A stretch of 64,000 nucleotides of DNA from Methanosarcina horonobensis HB-1 = JCM 15518 (GTDB taxonomy: Archaea > Halobacteriota > Methanosarcinia > Methanosarcinales > Methanosarcinaceae): assembly GCF_000970285.1 (NCBI RefSeq), contig NZ_CP009516.1, forward strand, positions 1,033,036 through 1,097,035. The letters are read 5' to 3'. A program made the translations under genes and the position numbers. Under the pieces are notes generated by a model, which did not search any database, was not told the origin of the DNA, and saw nothing but the letters and a program-made list of their open reading frames with translations. Position 1 is the first letter of the stretch; each line of letters begins with the position of its first letter. Positions 1-9,303 of the stretch are shown piece after piece.

Positions 1-1641
1 GCCTTCCGTCTCAAACGAATAAGCCGGCAAGGGAAGTTTCTTTGCCTGACAATATTCCTGCAGGGCAAAAATTGGGTCTTTTGACGTGTTAATTGTCATT
101 TCTCCCTTACTGGCCGGCAGGTCTGCTACCTTGGTCTTCAAGTCAGGAGTGGGTAAGCCCAGAATAGTTGCGAGCAGGTCTACGGATGCCCGCTGCATTG
201 CGCCTTTCTTTGTCAGGTCCTCATATGCAGCGGACTGGTACTCTCTGTCACCGACTCTAATGGCGCTCAGGGCGGTGAATACCGGTATGTTGCCTCGGGC
301 AGTTTCGGTCACTTCATATATGGGCATCTGCCAACCTGGTATATGTTGTGCGATATCGAAGATTGAGACTGCGTGATGAGGCGCAGTTGCTAACTCTTCC
401 AGCACTGCTCTTTTAAGCTCAGTCCATCTTTCGCCATCAGGGGCCTGCAGGAGTACCAGCCCTGTGCAGATGATCGGCAACTTGCCAAGGCGTTTCTGGA
501 AAACATCGCGGTAAGCCTCGGGGCAGTCTCCCCCTTTGCGGATCAGAAATTTGGTGATGCGCTCGAAATCTGTATCGCTTGCATTCTCAATCCTGTTCCT
601 CAGGATGGCAAACTCAGCTTCTTTATACGCCTTTTCTTTCATGTACTCGCTTTTAGCCTTGTCGTTTTCAAGGTGCTTCAGGTTAATGTGCGATGCAATT
701 GCCTGAATCTCTTCTTTAGAATGGGGCAAGGGCTCGTTCCGGATGTATGCCCTGATCTGCTGGTGGTTAACGAGATCAGCATACCTTCGGATGGGCGAGG
801 TGAAATGGGTATACGCTCCGAGGTTCAGTCCGAAATGGCCCAGGATGACGGGGCCATATTCCGCTCTATTGAGCATCATGTACGCGGTATGCCTGACTGT
901 AGCTATGTTTACCTCAGGGATGACAGCTATGCTTTCGAGCAGCTTCAGCAAGTCCTCCCGCTCAGGGGTGGCGCTCCGGGCTGTATGGTTACGGAAAAGG
1001 ATAGGAATGTCATTTTTGACCGCATACTCTGCTACGGCCATGTTAGCGAGAATCATCAGCTCTTGGATGATAACGTAGCCGATAGTATCTTCCCTGCGTT
1101 TCAGTTGCCGTAGCGATCCTTCTTCACTCGTCACCAGCCCCTTCCCCAAATCGTAGAATGCCAGCGCTCCGTGGTTACGGCGCTGCATCAAAAGACCGTT
1201 CGCTAACTGGCTTGCGAGCTTGATGAGAGCGTGCTGCGTGTGCTCCTTATCAGAGAGAATGCCGGGGACGTCAGAGAAAGCTATCTTTGCTTCGCTGGTC
1301 ATCGCAGTCCGCGAAATCTTTATTTCACGGATTGACAGATCCATGCCGAGGATGATATCCACAACGAGGACATACTTCGACTCTCCCGGCCATAGGGAAA
1401 ACTTCCCGTCTGCGAGCCGCCGGGGCAGCATCGGGCTGTTACCGTTTGCATAATACCTGGTCTCTACCCGGGATATCGCAAGTTGATCAAGCTCTGAATG
1501 CTTGTGAATTACTTTTGCGACGTCCGTGATCATGACCACGACGTGCCAGCCGCCGTTTTCCATGGTTTCCACCCAGATTGCATCATCCATGTCCCGGGTT
1601 GTCACGTCATCGATCGTAATGCCTCTGAGCATATCTGGCAT
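1..1641 (-). CDS. RNB-family (RNase II/R-like) exoribonuclease with a dsRNA-binding domain, 3' end outside the window
   Basis: Minus-strand frame open from the ATG at 1641 to the left edge (547 codons, no stop seen). The protein begins almost directly with the RNB catalytic domain: GITIDDVTTRDMDDAI carries the four metal-binding Asp residues (Asp11, 17, 19, 20), and FTSPIRRYADLVNHQ is the conserved late RNB motif. RNB enzymes degrade RNA 3' to 5'. No cold-shock domain precedes the catalytic core. The last ~25 visible residues (DPIFALQEYCQAKKLPLPAY) match helix 1 of a double-stranded RNA-binding domain, where RNase II/R would carry S1. An in-frame ATG at 1686 would add 15 residues; neither start has a clear ribosome site. 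The family call is firm; the dsRNA-binding call rests on a partial domain. Confidence 0.88.
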   Translation of the reverse strand, partial: MPDMLRGITIDDVTTRDMDDAIWVETMENGGWHVVVMITDVAKVIHKHSELDQLAISRVETRYYANGNSPMLPRRLADGKFSLWPGESKYVLVVDIILGMDLSIREIKISRTAMTSEAKIAFSDVPGILSDKEHTQHALIKLASQLANGLLMQRRNHGALAFYDLGKGLVTSEEGSLRQLKRREDTIGYVIIQELMILANMAVAEYAVKNDIPILFRNHTARSATPEREDLLKLLESIAVIPEVNIATVRHTAYMMLNRAEYGPVILGHFGLNLGAYTHFTSPIRRYADLVNHQQIRAYIRNEPLPHSKEEIQAIASHINLKHLENDKAKSEYMKEKAYKEAEFAILRNRIENASDTDFERITKFLIRKGGDCPEAYRDVFQKRLGKLPIICTGLVLLQAPDGERWTELKRAVLEELATAPHHAVSIFDIAQHIPGWQMPIYEVTETARGNIPVFTALSAIRVGDREYQSAAYEDLTKKGAMQRASVDLLATILGLPTPDLKTKVADLPASKGEMTINTSKDPIFALQEYCQAKKLPLPAYSFETEG

Positions 1642-2032
1642 AGTATCACTTAGGTGCAAAATTTGGTTTGCTTTCCTTATATGCATGTTGGTCAGTAGAA
1701 AAGTGGTAAGAGATGCTCATTTTTAGAAGCAGTTGTCTCTGCCGTGCTGTCTTGGTGGAAAAAAGAAACTTTGTGCCATCGCGGAAAAATCATTCCAGAT
1801 TCGCAGGCAAGATCCGTTAAAATAAGGATTGAAACTCTTATCCAGCGGCTAAAATCGAGCTGGATATGGACTGTCTGGACAGGTTCCATTTGTATTATAT
1901 TGTCCATTTGTTGTATTATATTGAGAAACGCGGTCAGGTTGTGCGCCTACCTGCCCGTTCTATTATTGCGGGAAGAAATATAAAAGTAAAAACCTCTTTT
2001 AAAACATCGTATACACCATTGCAGGTGAACAG
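1642..2032. other. Intergenic region with one CRISPR-repeat-like element
   Basis: Lies between the divergent RNase and nitroreductase genes. Short overlapping open frames on both strands (1692-1983) resemble no known family and I do not call them genes. A TATA-like AAATATAAAA at about 1976-1985 sits upstream of the nitroreductase start. Confidence 0.6.
1799..1835 (+). repeat. CRISPR-repeat-like 37-bp element, copy 1 (best preserved)
   Basis: Starts ATTCGCAGGCAAGATCC and ends AAGGATTGAAAC. The length and the ATTGAAAC end match the kind of repeat used by archaeal type I-B CRISPR arrays, including those of Methanosarcina as I recall them. It is solitary: no second unit at array spacing. Related, more diverged copies occur at 4800, 7685, 9767, 10844, 10914 and 11063. 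Confidence 0.6.
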
Positions 2033-3007
2033 ATGCCGGATATGACAGAACTTGTACAATATGCAATAATGGCTCCTTCGGGACATAATACACAGCCCTG
2101 GAAATTCAGGATACGGGAGAATATGATTAGTATTTTTCCTGATTTCTCAAGGAGACTTCCGGTCGTTGACCCTCTGGACAGGGAGTTGTATATAAGTCTC
2201 GGGTGTGCGTTAGAGAATTTGATAATAGCTGCCGAACATGAAGGGTACAGGGCATCGGTGGAACATTCTTTTGAAAATGGATCTATTTCTGTAAATATCG
2301 AGCCTGCAGATGGTATCGAGCCTGCAGACAACAAAGCCAGCAATGATCAGCTCTTCAATGCTATCTCAATAAGGCAGAGCACTCGAAGACAATATGGTGG
2401 AAGGCCCATTCCCGAAGCTGACATGGAAAAGCTTGCATCACTGCCATTAGAAGGAGGGGTATCCGTGCTTTTTGTGACAGATCCGGAAAAAATAGAAAGG
2501 ATCATAGGATTTGTTAAGGAAGGTAACAGCATACAGATGAATGACAGGAATTTTATGCAGGAGCTGGTTTCGTGGGTAAGGTTTAACGAGGCTGAAGCAA
2601 ACCTGTATCGCGACGGTCTTAGCTCAAAGGCTACAGGAAGCCCTTCGTCGCCTCGCGTGATAGGAAAACTGTTTATGAAATTCTTTTTGAACGCCAGGGA
2701 ACAATCGAAAAAGGATGAAAAGCATATAAGAAGCTCGTCCGCATTGATGGCCGTACTGTCGAAAAACAATGACATGGATTCCTGGATCAATACGGGGCGT
2801 AGTTTCGAAAGGCTGGCACTATGCGCCACAGCTCTTGGTATAAAGAACGCTCATATCAATCAGCCATGTGAAGTGCCGGAGCTCAAAAAGAAGTTACAGG
2901 AATTATTGTCTGCAGGCAACATGCATCCCCAGCTTTTACTGCGCCTGGGATATGCGGAACCTCTTCCCGGATCTCTGAGGAGGCCTGTGTCCGAGGTTAT
3001 CATCTGA
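2033..3007 (+). CDS. Acg-type nitroreductase-family FMN oxidoreductase
   Basis: 324 residues. The N-terminus MPDMTELVQYAIMAPSGHNT is the typical start of the Acg/nitroreductase fold, in which APSGHNTQPW contacts FMN. A second half with IRQSTRRQYGGRPIPEADME repeats the FMN-binding pattern, as in double-domain Acg-like proteins. Expected to be a cytoplasmic flavoprotein reducing nitro- or quinone-like compounds; the substrate cannot be read from sequence. The ATG is preceded by AGGTGA at a normal distance, and a TATA-like box lies ~50 bp upstream. It stands alone. Confidence 0.8.
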   Translation: MPDMTELVQYAIMAPSGHNTQPWKFRIRENMISIFPDFSRRLPVVDPLDRELYISLGCALENLIIAAEHEGYRASVEHSFENGSISVNIEPADGIEPADNKASNDQLFNAISIRQSTRRQYGGRPIPEADMEKLASLPLEGGVSVLFVTDPEKIERIIGFVKEGNSIQMNDRNFMQELVSWVRFNEAEANLYRDGLSSKATGSPSSPRVIGKLFMKFFLNAREQSKKDEKHIRSSSALMAVLSKNNDMDSWINTGRSFERLALCATALGIKNAHINQPCEVPELKKKLQELLSAGNMHPQLLLRLGYAEPLPGSLRRPVSEVII

Positions 3008-3576
3008 ACGTTGTCCGATTGTATGCTTCCGGTTATACGCTTATTATTAATGATCGGGCAATGATCGGACCACAGTTAAATCATTTTTGTTTTTAATAAA
3101 CAAAGGAAATTATCTGCTTAAAAGAATTGCTTTGCATTCCCACAATTTCTCATGTGTTTCATGAAATAGGCGACCTTACGAACTATTGTATGGGCGGAGA
3201 TCAATAAGAATAAATTCAAAAAATTACAGGCACGGGCTGGTACAACTGTGAACCTGATGTCGGTATGCTAATAACGAGTGCCGAAGATACGATAAAATTG
3301 ACCTGATGCTCTCCGGGTGCCTTCATAGGGGACAAATTACATTTTTTCTGATTGTGGGTACCATACGTGCTTCTGCTGCGGACAAAATACAGGACTGGAA
3401 CCATAAAAACCGATGAAGCTGCGGTTTTGATTTCCAGTGGTGCTGGCAGCATATTTTTACCAGTCCTTTTTTTGCCAGGCCGCAAATCAACAAGTTATCC
3501 TGGAAAAAGTGTAAAAACTGACAGGTTTCTAAATGGTGTTCAGGTGGATAATTTATGAAAGGTAAGGTGTATTATC
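3008..3576. other. Intergenic, possible unrecognised relic
   Basis: No supported gene. About 3215-3545 has short open pieces on both strands broken by stops, which could be an old decayed gene, but I recognise no family. Confidence 0.4.
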
Positions 3577-4116
3577 ATGTCAATTGGTTTAAAGAGAAAT
3601 ACTGTTATTCTGGAAAGCTTTTCCTCTGAATGGGGCAAGTATTTCGAGTTAGAAAAAGAGAGGATACTGGGTGCAGTAGGAGATAAAATACTTACAATAG
3701 AGCATGTAGGCAGTACCTCAATTAAAAGCTCCGTTGCAAAGCCGATCATCGATATCTGCATCGGGATAAGTAATTACTCCGCAGGCTTTGAATTTGTGAA
3801 AGGACTTGAAGACCTTGGATATAAGTACCTTGGGGAACGCGGAGTAGAGGGCAGACATTATTTTCTAACGGACTCTGACTGTGTAAAAGTTCATATTCAT
3901 ATGTTTGATTTGAAGTCTGACCAGTATCTAAATCACATTTTATTTAGAGATTATTTGAACTGTCACCCTGAAGATTTAAAAAAATACAATGAACTTAAAG
4001 AACAATTGATAATAGAAAAAGTATCTCGTGAAGAATATACCAGGCGAAAAGAACCTTTAATAAATGAAATACTTATTAAGGCAAAACGATGTAGAAAGGA
4101 GGCAGACCTTATCTAA
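3577..4116 (+). CDS. GrpB/UPF0157 family nucleotidyltransferase-like protein
   Basis: 179 residues. The family signature is clear: ESFSSEWGKYFELEKERI near the N-terminus, then IEHVGSTSIKSSVAKPIIDI, which is the nucleotidyltransferase-fold core (GSTS plus the Asp-containing strand). The C-terminal part has the HIHMFD stretch and the YTRRKEPLINEIL helix usual for the family. GrpB-like proteins are predicted nucleotidyltransferases whose substrate is generally unknown. An AAGGTG site precedes the ATG. Single gene. Confidence 0.85.
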   Translation: MSIGLKRNTVILESFSSEWGKYFELEKERILGAVGDKILTIEHVGSTSIKSSVAKPIIDICIGISNYSAGFEFVKGLEDLGYKYLGERGVEGRHYFLTDSDCVKVHIHMFDLKSDQYLNHILFRDYLNCHPEDLKKYNELKEQLIIEKVSREEYTRRKEPLINEILIKAKRCRKEADLI

Positions 4117-4296
4117 TACATTTCAAAAACAGGATAAAATCCCAGGGTACAAACTCAAAAATCCCCTTAATGCTCAAAAACGAATTCGGACTTTAATTTC
4201 AAGGAAAAAAGCCTAAAATAAAGGAGTAAAAACGCCTTATGAAATTAAAGCGCTTTTATTTTGGATTTTTCAATGCTTAATTCGTTTCTTATCATC

Positions 4297-4695
4297 TTAT
4301 TCCGTAGTCACTCCGTCGAATTCGGCTTCATGGGCTTCGGCTTCTTCTTTTGTGGCGCGCACGATTCCGTCCTTGTGGTGTGCCGGAGAATATATCGTAT
4401 AGAGTTTCAGCTCTTCGGTTTTTGAAGTGTTAATGACGTTATGCTGGGCGCCGGCGGGCACAACAACTGCGACCCCGTCACTGAGTTCGTATTCGTTGCC
4501 GTCAATTATGCACTTCCCCTGGCCTGCCTCAAAACGGAAAAACTGGTCGTTTTCCTCATGGACTTCCATTCCGATTTCTTCCTCGGGTTTGAGAGTCATA
4601 AGTACCAGCTGACTGTGCTTTGAGGTGTAGAGCACCTTGCGGAAATTCTCATTTTCCAGAGTCGCTTCTTCGATATTAATAGAAAATCCTTTCAT
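4297..4695 (-). CDS. Small cupin-domain protein
   Basis: 132 residues forming one cupin barrel. Motif 1 is seen as EIGMEVHEENDQFFRFEAG and motif 2 as PAGAQHNVIN. The metal-binding pattern is present but reduced: one His and Glu residues in motif 1, one His in motif 2. It could be a small isomerase, a storage protein or a sensor. A TATA-like TATATA lies about 26 bp upstream of the ATG, so the leader is very short. No operon partner. It differs from the second cupin at 34162. Confidence 0.8.
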   Translation of the reverse strand: MKGFSINIEEATLENENFRKVLYTSKHSQLVLMTLKPEEEIGMEVHEENDQFFRFEAGQGKCIIDGNEYELSDGVAVVVPAGAQHNVINTSKTEELKLYTIYSPAHHKDGIVRATKEEAEAHEAEFDGVTTE

Positions 4696-4799
4696 GCCTT
4701 TTAATTATTGGTTATTGTATATAGAATTTTTCGAGAACGAAGTCCATTTAAAAAAAAGTTAAAATATATTTCATCACTTTCGTTCCTGAGGCTGTGATA

Positions 4800-4836
4800 A
4801 TTCGCAGTTAAAATCTATTAAAATAGGGCCAAAATT
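4800..4836 (+). repeat. CRISPR-repeat-like element, copy 2
   Basis: Begins ATTCGCAG and contains TTAAAATAGGG in register with copy 1 at 1799; the 3' end is diverged. Confidence 0.45.
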
Positions 4837-4907
4837 TCGATTGCCTACAGAACAAATATATTTAAATTGTAATTATACTTTTTATATTAAATAAAGGTGT
4901 AATTACA

Positions 4908-5354
4908 ATGTTAAAAAAACTAATTCTGGCAACCTTAATAATCCTCCTGCTAGCAGAGAGTACATCAGCAGCAACCCTCTATGTAGGCAGCACACCCAGA
5001 TACAAAACCATTCAAAGCGCGGTAAATGCGGCAAATGAAAGCGACACAATCAGAGTAGCCAATGGAACATATAATGAGTATGTCTCCATATCGGGAAATT
5101 CGTTAGCATATACGGAACAGACTATCCAAAAGTTAACGGATTCTACAGGATTGACCTGCAGTGAAAACACTATAATGAATAATCAGATTACTAATGGAAC
5201 GGTTACTTTGTGTGATACATGGGATAACGTGCTCAAAGGAAACAAAATTACAAAAGCCAGGATTTGTCTCCATATCTATGAAGGAGCGACCTGCACAAGT
5301 ATTACAGGAAATTCATTCTCTTACTATAATATTGCAGATCGCATGCCTTGTTAG
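4908..5354 (+). CDS. Short secreted beta-helix (NosD-like) protein, probably truncated
   Basis: 148 residues. Residues 1-22 form a signal peptide (MLKKLILATLIILLLAESTSA). ATLYVGSTPRYKTIQSAVN follows, the usual opening of Methanosarcina surface proteins with right-handed parallel beta-helix repeats; SGNSLAYTEQ and TSITGNSFSYYN fit helix rungs. Relatives are much longer and carry many rungs, so this looks like a gene that lost its middle and end. A TATA-like TTTATATTAAATAAA sits just upstream. The protein would be exported if made. Confidence 0.6.
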   Translation: MLKKLILATLIILLLAESTSAATLYVGSTPRYKTIQSAVNAANESDTIRVANGTYNEYVSISGNSLAYTEQTIQKLTDSTGLTCSENTIMNNQITNGTVTLCDTWDNVLKGNKITKARICLHIYEGATCTSITGNSFSYYNIADRMPC

Positions 5355-5609
5355 AGTGCAATATACCTTAAAACAGGGATTAAAGCCCCATTTTGGATTT
5401 TCGGTTTTAGCGATATGGGCAGGAATCAATTCTTAAAGGATTGAAACTTATTATTATCTTTCTGTCTGTTGTGGTTTTAAGTGCTATAAGGATTATAAAA
5501 ACACAAAGTTCTATAACCCTAAGTAGAACAAAATCAAAAAGGAACCCTATACACGAAGCTGAAAAAGTAAATCGTGTAATAACTTAACAATTAGAATATG
5601 TGATCCAAC

Positions 5610-5897
5610 ATGCCCAGAAAATACACCAATAAAACAACCCACTTTATCCTACACGATGATGGTACATTCGACGTTTACATAAATAAGAAGTTCAAAGAAT
5701 GCGGACTCTATGAGGAAACCCCGGATGCTGTAAAATTAGACTATTATAAACACTCTTCAGTATTCCTGAAGGAAGAAGGGTGCTTAATTTCTGAGAATTT
5801 TAGAATCTGGATAGAAGATAAAGTAATGAACGTTCCCGGTGGCGTTCTTAATAATGGGGTCTTCATAGCTAATAGTGACAGCGGAAATACTACTTAA
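5610..5897 (+). CDS. Hypothetical small protein
   Basis: 95 residues, no domain I recognise. The pattern of short charged and hydrophobic strands (THFILHDDGTFDVYI, then SVFLKEEGCLISENFRIWI) suggests a small all-beta protein. There is no signal peptide or membrane segment. No good ribosome site is visible before the ATG, so expression is uncertain. It sits between beta-helix remains and an acyltransferase in a degraded area. Confidence 0.45.
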   Translation: MPRKYTNKTTHFILHDDGTFDVYINKKFKECGLYEETPDAVKLDYYKHSSVFLKEEGCLISENFRIWIEDKVMNVPGGVLNNGVFIANSDSGNTT

Positions 5898-6319
5898 AAG
5901 ATATTGAAGCAAAGAAGAATGAAGGCTGAAGTTAAAAGTCAGGTTTTAGAGGGATTGAAACTTATCCCCAAAATTTCTTTCTCCATCCTGAGTTTTTTTT
6001 GTCATCCTGGTTTCTTTTATTACCCTGGTCTTCTTTTTTAAACAGACTGAAACAAATAGAAAGACTTATTTCATCTGTGGCTCTCGTTATTCGAGACCAA
6101 GATCTATTGAATTAAATATTAAACATTCTACGCTTTCGAGTTCCTGTTATTGAGCCGGTTCCACACAAAGTACAGGCAGACTTGTTGAATGTATCCGGGT
6201 AATGTCATGAAGGGCAAGGTTGCGTGCGGTAATTGAGCTTTACCCTGTGGACTGCATAGGCCTTACTATAAAAGTTGCATAGAAGAAGTTTAATAAAATG
6301 CTCTTTTAATACTCATTAA
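5898..6319. other. Intergenic, fragment ending like a CRISPR repeat
   Basis: No gene seen. At 5951-5961 the sequence GGGATTGAAAC, followed by TTATC, matches the 3' end of the element at 1799. A similar AGGATTGAAACTTAT occurs at 5437-5450. Only the 3' third is shared. Confidence 0.35.
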
Positions 6320-7561
6320 GTGATAAACGTGACCGAGAAGATCAGCTATCTTGATGGGCTGCGCGGTATAGCTGCGGTTAATGTTATGATAATGCATTTC
6401 TTTGTCGCATTAGCCCCGGCGATGATCTATGGTAGTGAGCTGCCCTCGCATTTCGGAAATCTTGACCACCTCTTTTCGACCACACCACTGGGGTTAATTG
6501 GCGCGGGTAACTTTTCAGTGTGCATTTTCTTCGTCCTGAGCGGTTACGTATTAACCCAGAAATTTTTTAAAACAAGGGATAATAATGTAATTATAAACAG
6601 CGCAATGCGCCGATATATACGATTATTTGTCCCGGTATTTGCGGCAGTTATGTTATCGTACTTGTTAGCATCAACCGGATCATACCGTTATTATATTGAA
6701 ACCATGGCAGTTTCCGCAGGCAGTAACTACCGCGGGTACTGGACGTTTACTCCTGATATCCTCGATGCAATTAAGCAGGCTGTATGGAACTCGTTTTTCT
6801 TGGGCGGTACTATTCACTATAACCCGGTTTTATGGACAATGACAATCGAATTTTACGGGTCTATGCTTGTTTTCACAATGGCGCTGCTTTTCGGGTCTCT
6901 ACGCAGTCGATGGACATTCTATCTTGCTTCAGCCGTACTTTTCGTGAACTCTTACTATCTGGCTTTTGTAATAGGGATGGTTTTCGCAGATGTGTTCAAC
7001 AGTAAGATCCCAATATTTAAAACAGGTAATAAAATAATACTATCTATTGTGTTGATATCGGGGCTGTTTTTAGGATCGTACCCTATAAGCCCTCTGACAG
7101 ACGGTTCTTTATACGGATTTCTCGATAACGGCTTCTTCGAAACGCCAAAAGTAACCTATCATATCATAGGTGCAGGCATGGTATTGTATGTCTTATTGAA
7201 TAGCCGGGATTTGCAAAGCATTTTTTCTTCCCGAGTGCCGGTATTCCTCGGCAAGATATCTTATTCTATGTATCTGGTACATTTCCTGGTGATAAGCAGT
7301 TTCACCTGTGCATTGTTCCTTATCCTGTACCCTGTAGTATCTTATGGTTCAGCTGTTTTAATTTCATGTGCCATATCCTTATTACTAATTATACCATTAA
7401 GCTATCTATTTTATAAGCATATAGACATTGCAGGCATAGAATTATCACAACTTTTTTATAATCGACCTGCCCATTCCGGCACACATGACAGCACCGGATA
7501 TATAAAAAAAGGATATCTTTCAAGTGCTATTTTCACAATATATAATAAATTATTCAAATAA
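6320..7561 (+). CDS. Membrane acyltransferase (acyltransferase-3 / OafA family)
   Basis: 413 residues, GTG start. The N-terminus has the family signature YLDGLRGIAAVNVMIMHFF, with the His used for acyl transfer in this family. About ten hydrophobic segments follow, including FSVCIFFVLSGYVLT and ISYSMYLVHFLVISS, the usual C-terminal membrane motif. Members O-acylate sugars or lipids at the membrane, so a surface polysaccharide or glycolipid is the likely acceptor. No sugar-biosynthesis gene is adjacent. The terminal ~40 residues are polar and cytoplasmic. Confidence 0.88.
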   Translation: MINVTEKISYLDGLRGIAAVNVMIMHFFVALAPAMIYGSELPSHFGNLDHLFSTTPLGLIGAGNFSVCIFFVLSGYVLTQKFFKTRDNNVIINSAMRRYIRLFVPVFAAVMLSYLLASTGSYRYYIETMAVSAGSNYRGYWTFTPDILDAIKQAVWNSFFLGGTIHYNPVLWTMTIEFYGSMLVFTMALLFGSLRSRWTFYLASAVLFVNSYYLAFVIGMVFADVFNSKIPIFKTGNKIILSIVLISGLFLGSYPISPLTDGSLYGFLDNGFFETPKVTYHIIGAGMVLYVLLNSRDLQSIFSSRVPVFLGKISYSMYLVHFLVISSFTCALFLILYPVVSYGSAVLISCAISLLLIIPLSYLFYKHIDIAGIELSQLFYNRPAHSGTHDSTGYIKKGYLSSAIFTIYNKLFK

Positions 7562-8016
7562 TTCGAAAAATACGTTAAATTATATACGCTTTATTGTCAC
7601 CGATATAATTCTCTAACCTTATTGACCTTATAATTCTCTGATCTCTTGGTACCTTCCGAGTCATTGAAGCTATTATAAAGAAAAATTCACAAAACAAGAT
7701 CAACTAAAATAGGAACCAGATTTCAAGAATCCGCAAAATAAATGTCCCTTTAAAAGATTTAATTAACTTGAATTTCCATTCCATAACTTAATATATTTGT
7801 GAGTACTATTTTTATATATGGAATCTCATTTTAATGGCTTGGAATTTTATAGCCTGAGGTCTAAAAAGGTTTAGTTTGAAATTTATTATGATAACTGATA
7901 ATTTCGCTTTTCTATAAAGTCGAATTTCGACATCTATATCTTAAAGAATAACCTGAACACAAACTCAGAAAATGCATTTTTAGATTAGAGTCAATTAAAA
8001 AAGGAAGCGATGAGTT
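7562..8016. other. AT-rich intergenic region
   Basis: No gene. Contains the CRISPR-like element at 7685-7721 and long A/T runs. Upstream of the first of three paralogous small genes. Confidence 0.6.
7685..7721 (+). repeat. CRISPR-repeat-like element, copy 3
   Basis: Contains ACAAGATCAACTAAAATAGG in register with the other copies; the last ten bases differ from copy 1. Confidence 0.5.
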
Positions 8017-8370
8017 TTGACTGCACAAAAAATAAAAAATCTGGTCAGAAAATTCAATAATTCTATTGAAAGAAATAAGGACTATCAGGCTTATTCAGAC
8101 TTTAAAGAAGGAGTGAATAAAGGCCTGGATATAGCCAGATATACCTTCGAAGAAAATGTAGAAAAATTCTCTCTATTGGGTCTGGATGAAGATCAGGCTC
8201 AAAAAGTAAAGAGCTTGCAGGACAATTTTAATCGTCTTTTAGATGGGATTATCCTGCCAAAAAAGCCAAACTGCTCTGAAGAGCGTCTGGATGGTATATA
8301 TACCGGATTTGAGAAGTCGAAAAAAGTATTTGGAGATTTCATACAGGAGGCTTTTCCTCTGGAAAATTAA
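8017..8370 (+). CDS. Small helical protein of a three-member tandem family, paralog 1
   Basis: 117 residues, TTG start with GGAAGCGATGAG upstream. No known domain. It shares a layout with the proteins at 9304 and 10017: a basic N-terminal helix (QKIKNLVRKFNNSIER), then AYSDFKEGVNKGLDIA, TFEENVEKF, a spacer, SLQDNFNRL, KPNCSEERLDGIYTGFEKSK and an acidic end. All predicted helix, soluble, no membrane segment. The genes are 0.6-0.9 kb apart and not obviously co-transcribed. It is the most diverged of the three (VVKEKPNYS is replaced by LPKKPNCS). Function unknown. Confidence 0.75.
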   Translation: MTAQKIKNLVRKFNNSIERNKDYQAYSDFKEGVNKGLDIARYTFEENVEKFSLLGLDEDQAQKVKSLQDNFNRLLDGIILPKKPNCSEERLDGIYTGFEKSKKVFGDFIQEAFPLEN

Positions 8371-8612
8371 TGAAAAAGCCCCTGTAATCTTTATGTTTTG
8401 ATAGAGCTTGAAAGCACTATTCTTCAGCTCATCCTTATATCTCTGTTTTGTAGCTTTACCTTTTATCCTCTGATTTTCAACCGGTTCTCAGCCAGCTTAC
8501 TTTAGATTTCGACTTATGTATTTGCCTGTTAGAGGCAACTCTGTGTTTTCTATTCTTTCACTGTAACGCACTCTCTGACCTGTTCTAAAAGATCCAAATA
8601 AGAAGGAAAAAC

Positions 8613-8978
8613 GGGTTTTGAGTTCGGGTCAGATTCCGAGATAAACAGACAGGTTTCCTTTGAATGGATGGAAGGCGGCTTTTTCCTTGTTCAACACATT
8701 AATCTTGAATATAAAGGACAGAATATCAGGGGCATAGAGTTATCGGTTATGATGAGCCGACCAGGACTCTTAAATCTCACTACTTTGACAACACAGGCAA
8801 TGCCTTTGAACGTTAATGGGAACTGGAAAACAACTCCCTGATCATCAGGGGAGGAGATGTCAGATCTCCGGTAATTTTTACGGGTAAGATCAGTGATAAT
8901 GACAATCTTATTTCCGGAGCCTGGGAGTGGCCTGGAGGCGGGTATACCGTAACCATGACCAGAGCCGGAATTGGATAA
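8613..8978 (+). pseudogene. DUF1579-like protein, frameshifted relic
   Basis: Joining frames gives one protein-like reading: SEINRQVSFEWMEGGFFLVQ, then an internal break, IGYDEPTRTLKSHYFDNTGN, a stop, WELENNSLIIRGG and finally ISGAWEWPGGGYTVTMTRAG ending at the TAA at 8976. FEWMEGG and WEWPGGGY are typical of the DUF1579 / DUF1579-like beta-barrel family. At least two frame changes or stops interrupt it and the N-terminus is absent. It lies between paralogs 1 and 2 of the small helical family. Confidence 0.65.
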
Positions 8979-9303
8979 AAGCCTCCGACTCTTTGAAGCG
9001 ATACGAGCAATATCTACTAAGAAATAATATCTACTAAGAAATAAGTAATAACGGCAGCTCTTATTTTTCTCACGTTGATTATCAATTCTCTATCAGGTTC
9101 ATTTTTAAAGAATTAAATCTAAAATAATATAAATCTCAATAAATATATCCATTATTCGGGAGTGGATTAGTTAGAACCACGATATTATTTCTGTATCTGT
9201 AGAGATGTCAGATCTCATTTGAGGACGGATCCGACAAAGTAGAGATTGGGGTTCTTGTTATTGGAAAAGAATCTTTTTATCTTTTAATTAGAAGGGGTAA
9301 AAA

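Noticed and set aside
86-1113. Plus-strand open frames over the first kilobase
   Set aside because: They are shadows of the minus-strand RNB gene, whose reading shows clear catalytic motifs.
1744-1983. 79-residue plus-strand frame with hydrophobic stretch
   Set aside because: No ribosome site, no family, overlaps an opposite frame and a repeat element.
3352-3558. 68-residue frame before the GrpB gene
   Set aside because: Opposite-strand frame equally open; no similarity or translation signal.
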